A stretch of DNA of 64,000 bases, from the NCBI RefSeq assembly GCF_001613165.1, contig NZ_BDBV01000027.1, forward strand, positions 85,685 to 149,684, written 5' to 3'. This DNA is from Nocardia mexicana NBRC 108244. Its GTDB lineage: Bacteria > Actinomycetota > Actinomycetes > Mycobacteriales > Mycobacteriaceae. Every line of letters begins with the position of its first letter. The stretch's first letter is position 1. Position numbers and translations under genes: made by a program. Under the pieces are notes generated by a model, which was not told the DNA's origin, ran no database searches, and was given only the letters and a program-made list of their open reading frames with translations. Below are positions 8,746 through 18,015 of the stretch, in pieces.

Positions 8746-9771
8746 ATGAGACAAGCAACTCTGGCCCTCACTCTCCTGACCGCCGCCCTGACCGTGGCGG
8801 CATGCGGCCCGTCACCGACGGCCGGCGGCAACCTCACCGTCCGCAACTGCGGGCAGGAGGTGCGCTTCCCGTCCCCCGCGCAGCGCATGTTCGTCAACGA
8901 CAGCAACATGATCTCGATGGCGCTGGCCCTGGGCGCCCAGGATTCGGTGGCCGCCGTATCGAGCATGGGACGCGACGCCGACACCCTGCGACGGCATTAC
9001 GGCGATGTGGTCGATCGGTTGAAACAGGTTGCGCCCCAGAAACCTTCGCGCGAGACCGTACTGGCCCAGCATCCCGATGTCATGGTCGCGGGCTGGAACT
9101 ACGGGTACGAGGAGGCCACCGACCTCACCCCGGACTCGTTGCGCAAGAACGGCATTGCCGCGTACGTACTCACCGAGAGCTGCCGGCAGGCCGGGAGCGA
9201 ACGGGCCCGCGGGGTCGTGGAGCCGTGGACCGCGCTGCGGACCGACCTGGACAATCTCGGCGCGATCACCGGCCGCACCGAGCAGGCGAAGTCGCTCATC
9301 GCCGACCTTGATCAACGCCTGGACGCGTTGCACCGGGCGCCCCAGGCCCCGCGCCGCCCGAATATCTTCGTCTTCGACAGCGCCAGCGACACCGTCTTCT
9401 CCAGCGGCAAATTCGGTGGGCCGCAGGCGATCCTGGACGCGGCCGGCGCGCGCAACGTGCTCGACGACGTGAGCGACACCTGGACCAAGGTCTCGTGGGA
9501 GCGGCTGGCGAACTCCGATCCGGACGCCATCGTCTTCGTCGACTACCCCCCGCAGTCGTTCCAGGAGAAGGTCGACCTGCTGCGCGCCAAGCCGGGCATC
9601 AACCAGTTGCGCGCGGTCACCGAGCAGCGCTTCCTCAATCTGCCGTACGCGATGTGGACCAGCGGGCCGCTCAACATCGATGCCGCAGAGCAGATCCGAG
9701 CCCAGCTGGAACGCTGGAACCTGCTGCCGCCCTCGGACATCCGGCCCCGGACCGACGACACGGTGCGCTGA
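8746..9771 (+). CDS. Periplasmic-binding-type lipoprotein of the cobalamin importer
   Basis: A 341-residue solute-binding protein of the BtuF/FecB class. Residues 1-20 are a lipoprotein signal ending in the lipobox LTVAAC with acylated C20. Two alpha/beta lobes follow, with family features such as QHPDVMVAG and the helix linker around residue 165. The segment VFSSGKFGGPQAILDAAG is typical of metal-chelate binders. The Shine-Dalgarno AGAAAGG precedes ATG 8746. It completes the permease-ATPase-lipoprotein set behind the riboswitch. Substrate is inferred from that RNA. Confidence 0.88.
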   Translation: MRQATLALTLLTAALTVAACGPSPTAGGNLTVRNCGQEVRFPSPAQRMFVNDSNMISMALALGAQDSVAAVSSMGRDADTLRRHYGDVVDRLKQVAPQKPSRETVLAQHPDVMVAGWNYGYEEATDLTPDSLRKNGIAAYVLTESCRQAGSERARGVVEPWTALRTDLDNLGAITGRTEQAKSLIADLDQRLDALHRAPQAPRRPNIFVFDSASDTVFSSGKFGGPQAILDAAGARNVLDDVSDTWTKVSWERLANSDPDAIVFVDYPPQSFQEKVDLLRAKPGINQLRAVTEQRFLNLPYAMWTSGPLNIDAAEQIRAQLERWNLLPPSDIRPRTDDTVR

Positions 9772-9782
9772 ACTCGCGCCGG

Positions 9783-10934
9783 TCACCGGGCCGTCGAGAC
9801 CAGCTCCTGATTGCGCACCAGCCGCATGAACGGCACCACCTGCTGCTCGATGACCTTGTTGTACTCGCCCGGCTGCTGCCTCGGATTGGCATGGCCGGTA
9901 CCGCGCGTGAGCACCACCAGCAACGTCCCGTTCACGCCGCCCGCCTGTTCGATCAGCACGCGGTGGGTGGCCTCGACGTCGACGATCGGGTCGCGTTCCG
10001 GATTGTGCGGCCGGATGAAGGCGATCGCCGGGCGCGGCTTGCCGTGCGAGGGCTTGGCCAGCGCCCGCAGATCATCGACGGCGCCGCCGGCCACGATGGC
10101 CCGGAACTGCGATTCGATCAGGCCGTTGCTGGCCGCGTCGCGGTTGGCGATCTTCTGCCGCAGCACATCCTGGACCGCGTTCCCGAATTTGTCGGTGCGG
10201 ATCCCCGGCGGGAACGTGGACTGGTCGACGAAACGCTCGCGGCGGGCATAGGTTTCGGCGATGATCCGCAGTCCGCGACTCTCCCGGGTCCCGGGCAGCC
10301 ATCCGGTCCACCGCATCAGGTCCTCGCCCTGATCCCGGCTCTCCGGGCGGACCGCGCCCAGGTCGACCGGCGTGCAGTCCAGCAGGATTCCCGCCAGGGT
10401 CTTGGTGCTGTCGGTGTGGATGTGCTTGCCGATCTCGAGGGCGATGACGCCGCCCATGCTGTGCCCGACCAGCACCACATTGTCGATCTTCGCGGCCTCG
10501 GTGACCTTGATGATGAGGTCGCTGATGACCTTCGTGTCGATACCGGAGTTGTCGTAGCGCACGGCCCACACCGACCCCAGCCGGGTCAGGGACGGCAGGG
10601 CGCGCGCGGTGTCGGTGGCATCCAGCGTGCCCAGACCCGTCAGATCGAATACGGCGGTGTTGCGGGCCTCCGGGGCGGGGGCGGCGATCGGCAGCACCGC
10701 CGGTTCGGTCTTGGCCAGCCGCGCCCGCTCAGGGGCGACGTCGACGGCCAGGTACTGGGCGAACGCCACGAGAAGTACGAGCGGAATCAACAGGATCCCC
10801 AGCAGTACCTTGCGCGTGCGCCGCAACCGACCCCAGCCATGCCCGGGCCTGGTCTCGGCCAGCCGCACCCTCCGCCGCGCATCGTCGAAGTCCGCGACGG
10901 TGGACGGGTGCCGGTCCTCCAGAAGCATCTTCAT
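9783..10934 (-). CDS. Membrane-anchored alpha/beta-hydrolase (Rv1592c-like lipase)
   Basis: A 383-residue protein. A cytoplasmic N-terminus is followed by one membrane helix (about residues 43-65, VLLGILLIPLVLLVAF) and an exported alpha/beta-hydrolase domain with the nucleophile elbow GHSMGG, an acidic residue in the PERDPIVD region and a final His in GTGHANP. The M. tuberculosis neighbour of bioB and the Nudix gene is a lipase of this type. The start ATG 10934 has only a weak ribosome site. The substrate is probably a lipid ester (inference). Confidence 0.8.
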   Translation of the reverse strand: MKMLLEDRHPSTVADFDDARRRVRLAETRPGHGWGRLRRTRKVLLGILLIPLVLLVAFAQYLAVDVAPERARLAKTEPAVLPIAAPAPEARNTAVFDLTGLGTLDATDTARALPSLTRLGSVWAVRYDNSGIDTKVISDLIIKVTEAAKIDNVVLVGHSMGGVIALEIGKHIHTDSTKTLAGILLDCTPVDLGAVRPESRDQGEDLMRWTGWLPGTRESRGLRIIAETYARRERFVDQSTFPPGIRTDKFGNAVQDVLRQKIANRDAASNGLIESQFRAIVAGGAVDDLRALAKPSHGKPRPAIAFIRPHNPERDPIVDVEATHRVLIEQAGGVNGTLLVVLTRGTGHANPRQQPGEYNKVIEQQVVPFMRLVRNQELVSTAR

Positions 10935-11035
10935 CCACTGTAGGACCGATCCACCGTCACGATCATCCGCGGCAGCCCCCCGGTGTCCCGCGCCACACCC
11001 ACCCATCCCCGGCTATCCCCCCGCCCGAGTGCTCT

Positions 11036-11118
11036 CCTTCGCGCACGCCCTTCATATTCCCGCACTCCCCACAGGCCGCTGCAGAGCGTGCGGGAACGAA
11101 CAAGACGTGCGGGAACCG
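11036..11118. repeat. Dispersed intergenic palindromic repeat, copy A
   Basis: An 83-bp element between the lipase and bioD. Read on the minus strand it aligns almost base for base with copy D at 59502-59583, beginning ggttcccgcac and containing ttgttcgttcccgcacg. It can pair GTGCGGGAA with TTCCCGCAC. Two further copies are at 39678-39758 and 49331-49402. Confidence 0.7.
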
Positions 11119-11150
11119 CTGTGCTGGGCCGGGCGCGTCGCGGGTGGTGG

Positions 11151-11831
11151 TCAGCCGAGGTGGCGGGTGCGCCAGTGCGGGAGGAACCAGTCGGGCGCGG
11201 TGGCGGCGAAGCGTTCCGGCTGCCAGTTGCCCGCGCCCTCCGGGACGATGCCGACCAACGCTTCGCCCGTGACCGCGGGCAGGTCGACGCGATTGCACTC
11301 GGCGGCGAGGCCCGGGGCGATCGGCCATGATCCGATGGCCAGGCCCGCGCAGGGCACACCGGCGACGGCCAGCGCGCGGGTGGTGAGCTCGCTGTGATTG
11401 AGCGTGCCGAGCTCCGCGGCCGTGACCACCAGCACGGGCGCGCCCAGCTTCTGTGCGAGATCGACGACCGTGAATTCGCCCAGCCGGACCAGCAATCCGC
11501 CCGCACCCTCCACCAGGGTCAGATCCGCATCCGCCAGCGAGTCGATGGCGGCGGCCGTCTCCCCGAGCGTCAGCAGCGGCTGCCCGGCGCGGCGCGCGGC
11601 GGTGTCGGGCGCCAAGGGATCGGGATACCGGGCCAGTTCGAGCGTGCGGGTGACACCGGCGAGCCGCCGGACCTCCGCGAGGTCTCCGGGCTCACCCGGT
11701 CCCATCCCCGTCTGTGCCGGTTTGCACACCGCCACCGAGCGTCCGGCGGCTCGGGCGGCAGCGGCCAGTGCCGCCGTGACGATCGTCTTTCCGACCTCCG
11801 TGGAGGTTCCGGTCACAATGAGCACGCTCAT
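11151..11831 (-). CDS. bioD: Dethiobiotin synthetase BioD
   Basis: A 226-residue ATP-dependent enzyme that closes the ureido ring of dethiobiotin from diaminopelargonate and CO2. The P-loop GTSTEVGKT (K15; most homologues have GTDTxVGKT) and the KPAQTG substrate loop are present, followed by [11 protein letters not shown]. Its ATG overlaps the bioF stop by 4 nt (ATGA), so the two are translationally coupled. Confidence 0.97.
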   Translation of the reverse strand: MSVLIVTGTSTEVGKTIVTAALAAAARAAGRSVAVCKPAQTGMGPGEPGDLAEVRRLAGVTRTLELARYPDPLAPDTAARRAGQPLLTLGETAAAIDSLADADLTLVEGAGGLLVRLGEFTVVDLAQKLGAPVLVVTAAELGTLNHSELTTRALAVAGVPCAGLAIGSWPIAPGLAAECNRVDLPAVTGEALVGIVPEGAGNWQPERFAATAPDWFLPHWRTRHLG

Positions 11832-12973
11832 GCCCGGACCTCGCCTCGCGCAGTAGCCAGCACCTCAGCGAGAACCGTTGCGATGGTGTTCATTTCGGCG
11901 TCGTCGAGGTCGGCTCGGGCGGTGAGGCGTAGCCGTGAGGTGCCCTCCGGCACCGAGGGCGGGCGGAAGCAGCCCACGCTCAGCCCCCGGGCACGGCTGG
12001 CCTGGGCGGCATCGTAGGCGACCTGCGCCTCTCCGAGCACCACCGAGACCACGGCCGAATCCGGTTGCGGCACACCGGCGATCCGCGCGATGGCGGTGGC
12101 CCGATCCAGGACCCGGCCCGCCATCGCGGGCTCGCGGCGCAGCAGGCGCAGGGCGGCCCGCGCCGCGCCTACGGCCGCCGGGGCCAGTCCGGTATCGAAG
12201 ATGAAGGTGCGCGCCGCGTCGATCAGATGTGCCCGCACCCGCTCGTCGGCGAGTACCACACCGCCTTGGGCGGCAAGGGCTTTCGAGAGCGTCGCGGTGA
12301 CGATCAGGTCGGGCGCACCGGCGAGGCCGAGCTCGTGCACCAGTCCGCGGCCCCCTGCGCCGCGCACCCCGATGCCGTGCGCCTCGTCGACGATCAGTAC
12401 CGCGCCGTGGGCGCGCACCACCCGGTGCAGATCCGCCAGCGGCGCGAGATCACCGTCGGCGCTGAACACCGAGTCCGTCAGCACGACCGCCCGCTCCTCG
12501 GTGCGCGCGGACAGCAGCCGCGCCACGGCATCGACGTCGCGGTGCGGCGCGATCTCCACCCGGGCGCGCGAGAGGCGGCAGGCATCGACCAGCGACGCGT
12601 GACTGCCCGCATCCGACACCACCAGCGCACCGCGCCCGGCCAGCGCCGTCACCACGCCCAGATTGGCGGCGTAGCCCGAGGCGAACACGAGTCCCGCCTC
12701 GGCGCCGACGAACTCCGCCAGCTCGTCCTCCAGCTGTTCGTGCTCGACCGTCGTCCCGGTGACCAGCCGGGATCCGGTCGATCCGGCGCCCCATTTCCGC
12801 ACGGCCTCGACCGCACCCTCGATCACCTCGGGATGCCGCGACAACCCCAGGTAATCGTTGGACGCCAGGTCTATCAGCCCGGTCTCCGGCGCCCGCGCCC
12901 GCAATTCCCGCCGCAGCCCGGCCCGCACCCGCTCCCCGGCCCGCGCATCCAGCCAACCCAACGGATCTCTCAC
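11828..12973 (-). CDS. bioF: 8-amino-7-oxononanoate synthase BioF
   Basis: A 381-residue PLP enzyme that condenses pimeloyl-ACP or pimeloyl-CoA with L-alanine. The PLP lysine is K231 ([13 protein letters not shown]), with H125 (AGSHASL) stacking on the cofactor and D196-x2-H199 (VDEAHG) as in the alpha-oxoamine synthase family. Length is normal. The start is GTG at 12973 with no clear ribosome site; the BioQ operator ends 17 nt upstream, so the promoter is very close and the message has a short leader or none. Confidence 0.97.
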   Translation of the reverse strand: MRDPLGWLDARAGERVRAGLRRELRARAPETGLIDLASNDYLGLSRHPEVIEGAVEAVRKWGAGSTGSRLVTGTTVEHEQLEDELAEFVGAEAGLVFASGYAANLGVVTALAGRGALVVSDAGSHASLVDACRLSRARVEIAPHRDVDAVARLLSARTEERAVVLTDSVFSADGDLAPLADLHRVVRAHGAVLIVDEAHGIGVRGAGGRGLVHELGLAGAPDLIVTATLSKALAAQGGVVLADERVRAHLIDAARTFIFDTGLAPAAVGAARAALRLLRREPAMAGRVLDRATAIARIAGVPQPDSAVVSVVLGEAQVAYDAAQASRARGLSVGCFRPPSVPEGTSRLRLTARADLDDAEMNTIATVLAEVLATARGEVRA

Positions 12974-12989
12974 AGCACAGCAGCATACT

Positions 12990-13002
12990 TGAACGCCGTT
13001 CA
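12990..13002. promoter_or_regulatory. BioQ operator before bioF
   Basis: TGAACGCCGTTCA, a near-perfect palindrome identical in both arms to the operators at bioB and bioA. It gives bioFD its own BioQ-controlled promoter, needed here because a monooxygenase/TetR pair separates bioF from bioA. Confidence 0.9.
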
Positions 13003-13030
13003 GGAGGGGGGCGAGGGTGGAGGCGCGACG

Positions 13031-14185
13031 CTACTCGGCCGTGAGTTCCGGCGGACCCCAGTCGAGGATCGGCGCCAGAGAACGCAGCCCGGCTTTGCCC
13101 GGGGTCCGGCGAACGACGGTGTCGCGCAGCATCGTTGCGGGTCGCCAGGACCACTGGGCCACGGCGCCGACGCGGCGGGAGCGCCGGACGATCGCCTGGG
13201 TGTGCGGGCGGCGCAGGCGGTCGTAGGTGGCCAGGGCCGCCTCGATCGGGTGGCGGTCGAGCAGGGCGGCGAGTGCGACGGCGTCCTCGAGAGCCTGGTT
13301 CGCGCCCTGGCCGACATTCGGCGTCATGGCGTGGGCGGCGTCGCCGAGCAGGGCCACCCGGCCGTGGACGAAGGCCGGCAGGTCGGGCAGGTCGTAGATG
13401 TCGTGGCGCAGGACGGCCTCCGGATCGACCGCGTCGAGCAGCGCGGGGATCGGATCGTGCCAGGTACCGAAGTGCCGTCGCACCTCGCCCCATTCGCCGT
13501 CCGGGCCCCGGGCCCCTTCCGGCGCATTGACGGTCCCGTACAGGTAGACGCGACCGTCCGACAACGGAACGATGCCGAAACGCCTACCGCGGCCCCAGGT
13601 TTCACCACCGCTACGGAGCGGCGGCACGGGGTGGGTGACCATCCGCCAGGTGGTGTAGCCCGCGTACCGCGGCCCCCGGGCCTGTGGCCACACCGCGTGG
13701 CGCACCCTACTGCGCAGCCCGTCCGCCCCGACCACCAGATCGGCCTCCGAGACGCCCTCGCTGTGCACGACCTTCGCCCGGCCGCCGTGGTTCTCGACGC
13801 CGGTGACCGTGATACCGAGCCGGAGCGTGTCCGCGGGCAACGCATCCCGCAGAATGCCGAACAGGTCCGCGCGATGAATCGTCACCATCGAGCCGTATCG
13901 CCGGGCCAGCTCCACGGTGTCGGTCTTCGACATCCATCGGCCCGCCAGATCACGGACCCCGCCGTCGGTATCGACCATCGCCCGGGCGCGCACCCGCTCC
14001 CCCACCGTCAGCGCGTCGAGAGCCCGTACTCCGTTGGGCCACAACCCCAGACCCGAACCGGCGTCCGCCGCCACCGCCGCGCGCTCGAGCACCTCGACCT
14101 GCCAGTCCCGCCGTGTCAGCGCGATGGCCGTGGCCAGGCCGCCGATGCCGCCGCCGACCACGATCGCCCGTCCGGTAGCTCCCAT
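13031..14185 (-). CDS. FAD-dependent monooxygenase of the PHBH/UbiH type
   Basis: A 384-residue class A flavoprotein monooxygenase. It has the N-terminal FAD motif VVGGGIGGLATAIAL (residues 8-22), the central DG motif VVGADGLRSRVR, and the second FAD motif LLGDAAHAMTPNVGQGAN. These enzymes hydroxylate aromatic or polyketide substrates using NAD(P)H and O2. The start is ATG 14185, which has GGAGG 5 nt upstream; the in-frame GTG at 14197 would lie inside an operator. It is divergent from a TetR gene with two operators between, so expression is probably induced by a ligand of that repressor. The substrate is unknown. Confidence 0.88.
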   Translation of the reverse strand: MGATGRAIVVGGGIGGLATAIALTRRDWQVEVLERAAVAADAGSGLGLWPNGVRALDALTVGERVRARAMVDTDGGVRDLAGRWMSKTDTVELARRYGSMVTIHRADLFGILRDALPADTLRLGITVTGVENHGGRAKVVHSEGVSEADLVVGADGLRSRVRHAVWPQARGPRYAGYTTWRMVTHPVPPLRSGGETWGRGRRFGIVPLSDGRVYLYGTVNAPEGARGPDGEWGEVRRHFGTWHDPIPALLDAVDPEAVLRHDIYDLPDLPAFVHGRVALLGDAAHAMTPNVGQGANQALEDAVALAALLDRHPIEAALATYDRLRRPHTQAIVRRSRRVGAVAQWSWRPATMLRDTVVRRTPGKAGLRSLAPILDWGPPELTAE

Positions 14186-14195
14186 GACATCCTCC

Positions 14196-14233
14196 ACTAC
14201 AGCTGTAGTTCACCGTCCAACTACAGTTGTAGT
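14196..14233. promoter_or_regulatory. Tandem TetR operators between monooxygenase and repressor
   Basis: Two copies of one palindrome: ACTACAGCTGTAGT (14196-14209, perfect) and ACTACAGTTGTAGT (14220-14233, one central asymmetry), 24 bp centre to centre. They fill the short divergent intergenic region and can block both promoters. The divergent TetR protein is the obvious ligand. Confidence 0.9.
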
Positions 14234-14260
14234 CCGGATGCCGAGGAAAGGGAACCGATC

Positions 14261-14830
14261 GTGACCGAGACCGCAGACCGACGTGCCCTGCTCGCCGACG
14301 CGGCGATCGAAACGCTGGCCCGCTCGGGTATGCGCGGGCTCACGCACCGCGCGGTCGATCAGGCGGCCGGATTACCGGAAGGCTCGTGCTCCAACCACTT
14401 CCGCACCAGGCAGGCACTGCTCACGGCGGCGGTCGACCGGCTCGCCGAGCGGGACCTCGACGCGACGATCGCACCGCCGACCACCGATCCCGACGAGATC
14501 GCCCGGGCGATCGCGGATCTCGCCGTGCAGTGGATCACCACCGAGAAGGTGCGCATGCTGGCCCGCTACGAACTCGCCCTCGAGGCGACGCGGCGGCCGG
14601 AACTGCGAAAGACGCTGACCGACGCGGGATCCCGGATCCGCCGACCGGCCGAGCAGATGTTCACGGCACTCGGCGCCTCCGCCCCCGTCGCGCAGGCCCA
14701 CGCCTTCGTCGCCTGCCTGGACGGGCTCGTATTCGACCACCTCGCCGGCGCCGGAACGCTGGAGCTGTCCCGAGACCGGCTGCACGACATCGTTCTTACC
14801 CTGTTGCAAGCCTTCACCAGTCCGGGGTGA
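14261..14830 (+). CDS. TetR-family repressor of the adjacent monooxygenase
   Basis: A 189-residue TetR protein. The HTH (LTHRAVDQAAGLPEGSCSNHF, residues 27-47) is followed by a helical ligand domain. The start is GTG 14261 with GAGGAAAGGG 8-17 nt upstream; the open frame extends far upstream without start signals, antisense to bioF and the monooxygenase, and that part is not coding. The twin palindromes directly upstream suggest control of itself and of the monooxygenase. Confidence 0.88.
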   Translation: MTETADRRALLADAAIETLARSGMRGLTHRAVDQAAGLPEGSCSNHFRTRQALLTAAVDRLAERDLDATIAPPTTDPDEIARAIADLAVQWITTEKVRMLARYELALEATRRPELRKTLTDAGSRIRRPAEQMFTALGASAPVAQAHAFVACLDGLVFDHLAGAGTLELSRDRLHDIVLTLLQAFTSPG

Positions 14831-14952
14831 GAACTCGGTCACGTCTACGAACTCCGCAGCAACACGTCGCGTACCTCGCTGCGCCCGTGGAACACTCGAC
14901 CACGACCGATCTCGGCAGGACACTGCCTCCGCTATCTGGCAGCATCGCGCGC

Positions 14953-15141
14953 ATGAGTGTTACCCATGCCGTGCTCGCCCAGTCCGTCGATGCCGCCCAA
15001 TACTACGAAGCGGCCGGGGTGCTGAAGAAGATCCGTGACGCGGTACTGGTCTTCCTGCTCGTCATCTTCGTGATCGGCCTGCTCGTCGGAGGATTCATCG
15101 GATACGCGATCGGCAAGGCGGTGGAACGCGCCCGGCACTGA
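14953..15141 (+). CDS. Small single-pass membrane protein (62 aa)
   Basis: A 62-residue protein. Residues 1-27 are polar, then one membrane helix (about 31-55, VLVFLLVIFVIGLLVGG) with a glycine-zipper pattern (GGFIGYAIGKA), then a short basic tail (VERARH). It lies alone between the TetR gene and bioA, convergent with bioA, with 39 nt between. No family is recognised. The clean membrane-protein architecture supports it although it has only a weak ribosome site. Confidence 0.6.
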   Translation: MSVTHAVLAQSVDAAQYYEAAGVLKKIRDAVLVFLLVIFVIGLLVGGFIGYAIGKAVERARH

Positions 15142-15180
15142 CCGCGGGGCCGAACACGCTGTGGCGCAGGTGAATCGGAC

Positions 15181-16449
15181 TCAGGTCGCGGCGGCCGCAA
15201 TCGCGGCGGCGCCGATCCGCGCCACATCCTCCTCGCTGCTGATGAACGGCGGCATGGTGTAGACGAGGTTGCGGAACGGTCGTAGCCACACTCCGGCCTC
15301 GACGGCGGCATGGGTCGCCTTGCGCATATCCACCGGGCGCTCGAGCTCGACGACGCCGATGGCCCCCCGCACCCGCACCTCCACCACACCTGGAACCTCG
15401 TGCGCGGCAGCCAGTCCCGCGGTCAGGCCCGCTTCGATCCCGGCCACCTCCGCCGCCCAGTCGCGCGACAGCAGCAGCTCGATCGAGGCGACCGCGACGG
15501 CGCAGGCGAGCGGATTGCCCATGAACGTCGGCCCGTGCATCAGCCCGCCGTGCCCGGCGCTGATGGTTTCGGCGATCGCCGCGGTGCACAGCGTGGCGGC
15601 CAGCGTCAGGTACCCGCCGGTGAGCGCCTTGCCCAGGCACAGCACATCCGGCCGCACGCCGGCCCGATCGGCCGCGAAAAGCGTTCCGGTGCGGCCGAAT
15701 CCGGTGGCGATCTCGTCGAAGACCAGCAGCACCCCGTGCTCGTCGCACAGCCGCCGCAGCTCGTTCAGGTAGCGCGGGTGGTGGAATCGCATCCCGCCCG
15801 CACCCTGCACGATCGGCTCCACGATCACCGCCGCCATCTCCTCGGCGTGCGCCTCGAACAGGCGCTCGAGTTCGCGAACATATTCGGGCTCATAGTCTTT
15901 CGGCGGCACCGGCGCGAAGATCTGTTCGGTCAGCACGTCGGTCCACAGCGAGTGCATGCCGCCGTCGGGATCGCAGACGCTCATCGGCGTGAACGTGTCG
16001 CCGTGATACCCACCGCGCCAGGTGAACAGCCGTCGCTTGCCCGGACGGCCCAGCGCCCGCCAGTACTGCAGGCACATCTTCGCGGCGACCTCCACCGACA
16101 CCGAGCCGGAGTCGCACAGGAACACCTTGTCCAAGCCGTCCGGGGTGATCTCGACCAGTAGCTGCGCCAGCCGCGCCGCGGGCTCGTGGGTCAGCCCGCC
16201 GAACATGACGTGACTCATCCGCCGCGCCTGCGCCGTCAGCGCGGCGTCCAGCACCGGGTGCCGGTAACCGTGCACGGCTGCCCACCACGAACTCATCCCG
16301 TCGACCAGTTCCCGGCCGTCGGCCAGGGTCAGCCGGGTACCGGCCGCCGACGCGACGACGAGCGGCTCGGTGCTGGCGGGAAAGCCCCCGTACGGGTGCC
16401 AGACGTGGGCGGCGTCGAGGGCGGTGATCTCATCGGAGGTGAGGGCCAC
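15181..16449 (-). CDS. bioA: Adenosylmethionine-8-amino-7-oxononanoate aminotransferase BioA
   Basis: A 422-residue class III PLP aminotransferase that makes 7,8-diaminopelargonate using SAM as amino donor. The PLP lysine is K274 ([10 protein letters not shown]) and the ring-nitrogen aspartate is D245 ([13 protein letters not shown]). The [13 protein letters not shown] segment near residue 55 is diagnostic of BioA. The start is GTG 16449 with GAAGGA upstream. Unlike mycobacteria, bioA is not followed directly by bioF: three genes intervene and bioF has its own operator. Confidence 0.97.
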   Translation of the reverse strand: MALTSDEITALDAAHVWHPYGGFPASTEPLVVASAAGTRLTLADGRELVDGMSSWWAAVHGYRHPVLDAALTAQARRMSHVMFGGLTHEPAARLAQLLVEITPDGLDKVFLCDSGSVSVEVAAKMCLQYWRALGRPGKRRLFTWRGGYHGDTFTPMSVCDPDGGMHSLWTDVLTEQIFAPVPPKDYEPEYVRELERLFEAHAEEMAAVIVEPIVQGAGGMRFHHPRYLNELRRLCDEHGVLLVFDEIATGFGRTGTLFAADRAGVRPDVLCLGKALTGGYLTLAATLCTAAIAETISAGHGGLMHGPTFMGNPLACAVAVASIELLLSRDWAAEVAGIEAGLTAGLAAAHEVPGVVEVRVRGAIGVVELERPVDMRKATHAAVEAGVWLRPFRNLVYTMPPFISSEEDVARIGAAAIAAAAT

Positions 16450-16471
16450 GGGAATCCTTCGCGCAGGCGTC

Positions 16472-16486
16472 TTGAACGCCGTTCAA
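16472..16486. promoter_or_regulatory. BioQ operator before bioA
   Basis: TTGAACGCCGTTCAA is an almost perfect 15-bp palindrome, 22 nt upstream of the bioA GTG, with the same arms as the other two BioQ sites in the window. Confidence 0.9.
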
Positions 16487-16548
16487 GTTACCACGACGCG
16501 GCGCGGCGCCGCGGAAAACCCGTGCGCAGCGCAGGCCGGTGCACTAAC

Positions 16549-16565
16549 CTTTGACTCAGTCAAAG
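16549..16565. promoter_or_regulatory. MarR operator before the MarR-GNAT gene
   Basis: CTTTGACT-C-AGTCAAAG, a perfect 8+1+8 palindrome ending 17 nt before the ATG at 16583. Its place on the promoter indicates autoregulation of the MarR-GNAT protein. Confidence 0.8.
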
Positions 16566-16582
16566 ACTGGAGGCACAGGGAC

Positions 16583-17518
16583 ATGAGCACCGCCACTGCC
16601 GCGTCCGTCGGCTCCGACCACATCGCCGCGGTCCGCGAATTCAACCGCCGCTACACGCGCCTGATCGGGGTGCTGCACGAGCACCTGGTCGACAGCGAAT
16701 TCTCCCTGACCGAGGCCCGAATCCTGTTCGAGCTCAACCATTTCGGCCCGGCCGAGGTGGTCGCGCTGCGCCAGGGGCTGGGACTGGACCCCGGCTACCT
16801 GAGCCGCATCCTGTCCCGGTTCGAGGGCGCCGGGCTGGTGCTGCGGCAGCGCTCCGAAACCGACGGGCGCCGCCAGCTGGTCCGGCTCACCGACCGGGGC
16901 GCCGCCGCCTTCGCCGACCTGAACGAGCGCTCCAGCCACGACGTCGCCACCCTGCTCGAGAGCCATCCCCCCAACGATCGCGACCGCCTCGTCAACGCCA
17001 TGCGCACCATCGAACACATCCTCGACGGCCGCGCCGGCGCGCCGTTCACCATCCGCGACCCCCGCCCGGGCGACTACGGCTGGGTCATCGGCCGCAACGC
17101 CGCCCTCTACGCCGCCGAATACGGCTGGAACGGCGACTACGAAACGCTCGTCGCGCGGATCGTCGCCGACTTCCTGGAATCCCGTGAGCCACAATCGGAA
17201 CGGGCCTGGATCGCCGAACAGGACGGCGAGCCGATCGGCTGCGTGTTCTGCGTCCGCGAGGACGACAGCACCGCGCGGCTGCGCCTGCTGCTGGTGGAAC
17301 CGTCCGCGCGCGGCCTCGGCGTCGGCAGCGCGCTGGTCCAGGAATGCCTGCGATTCGCCTCCAACGCCGGGTACCGGAGCATGGTGCTGTGGACCAACGA
17401 CGTGCTCACCTCGGCCCGGCGGATCTACGAGGGCGCGGGGTTCGAGCTCACCGAATCCGAGACCCACCACAGTTTCGGGAAGGATCTGACAGGGCAAACC
17501 TGGCGGCGGCCCCTCTGA
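16583..17518 (+). CDS. MarR-GNAT fusion: regulator with acetyltransferase domain
   Basis: A 311-residue two-domain protein. Residues 1-150 are a MarR winged helix (LTEARILFELNH, then GLDPGYLSRILSRFEGAGLV). Residues 160-305 are a GNAT N-acetyltransferase with the acetyl-CoA motif VEPSARGLGVGSALVQECL and a C-terminal SARRIYEGAGFEL. Such fusions occur widely in actinobacteria and proteobacteria; substrates are unknown. GGAGG lies 9 nt before ATG 16583. A palindromic operator overlaps the leader. It converges with a second MarR gene. Confidence 0.9.
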   Translation: MSTATAASVGSDHIAAVREFNRRYTRLIGVLHEHLVDSEFSLTEARILFELNHFGPAEVVALRQGLGLDPGYLSRILSRFEGAGLVLRQRSETDGRRQLVRLTDRGAAAFADLNERSSHDVATLLESHPPNDRDRLVNAMRTIEHILDGRAGAPFTIRDPRPGDYGWVIGRNAALYAAEYGWNGDYETLVARIVADFLESREPQSERAWIAEQDGEPIGCVFCVREDDSTARLRLLLVEPSARGLGVGSALVQECLRFASNAGYRSMVLWTNDVLTSARRIYEGAGFELTESETHHSFGKDLTGQTWRRPL

Positions 17519-17560
17519 CTCCAACGGCCCAACTTCCCACCATTCCCGGCATGCCGACAG

Positions 17561-17578
17561 CCCGAGTGGCTACTCGGG
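17561..17578. terminator. Hairpin between convergent genes
   Basis: CCCGAGT-ggct-ACTCGGG, a 7-bp perfect stem with a 4-nt loop in the 51-bp gap between the MarR-GNAT gene and the convergent MarR gene, covering the latter's stop codon. It could end transcription in either direction. Confidence 0.45.
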
Positions 17579-18010
17579 AGCGAATGCCGTACCCGCCCGT
17601 GCCAGGAGGCGGCGCAGATCAGCCAGTCCGCCGGGCCCCAGATGCTCGCTCAACCGGCGTTCGATGTCGGCGATGTGCCCGGCCGCGGTTTTCAGCGCCG
17701 CCCGCCCGGAGTCGGTGACCACCACCAGCCGCGCCCGCCGGTCGGCCGAGTCGACGCGGCGCTCGACGTAGCCGCGGCGCTCCAGGTGGGTGACGAGTTC
17801 GCCCATCGACTGCTGGGTCATGCCCGCGGCGTCGGCGAGGTCGCCGATGCGGGACCCGTCGGGGGCCAGATAGCGGAAGACGGCGTAGTGGGCGGGGCGC
17901 AGGCTGTCGTCCAGCGCGGCGCGCAACTCGCGGTTCAGCTCCTGCTCGACGGCTCGGGCGAGGATCGTGAGCAGCTTCAACAGAGTGGCGTCCGAATCGA
18001 CCATTGACAT
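17570..18010 (-). CDS. MarR-family transcriptional regulator
   Basis: A 146-residue MarR protein: a dimer helix, then the winged helix (SRIGDLADAAGMTQQSMGEL, DSADRRARLVVVTDSG) and a C-terminal dimer helix. The start is chosen at ATG 18010; three upstream codons would read into the operator. It is divergent from a cupin gene with a MarR-like palindrome between, so the cupin gene is its probable target. Confidence 0.88.
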   Translation of the reverse strand: MSMVDSDATLLKLLTILARAVEQELNRELRAALDDSLRPAHYAVFRYLAPDGSRIGDLADAAGMTQQSMGELVTHLERRGYVERRVDSADRRARLVVVTDSGRAALKTAAGHIADIERRLSEHLGPGGLADLRRLLARAGTAFAPE

Positions 18011-18015
18011 ATTAC

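Noticed and set aside
12065..14260. Long N-terminal extension of the TetR gene at 14261
   Set aside because: It runs antisense through bioF and the monooxygenase and through the operators; GTG 14261 has the ribosome site.
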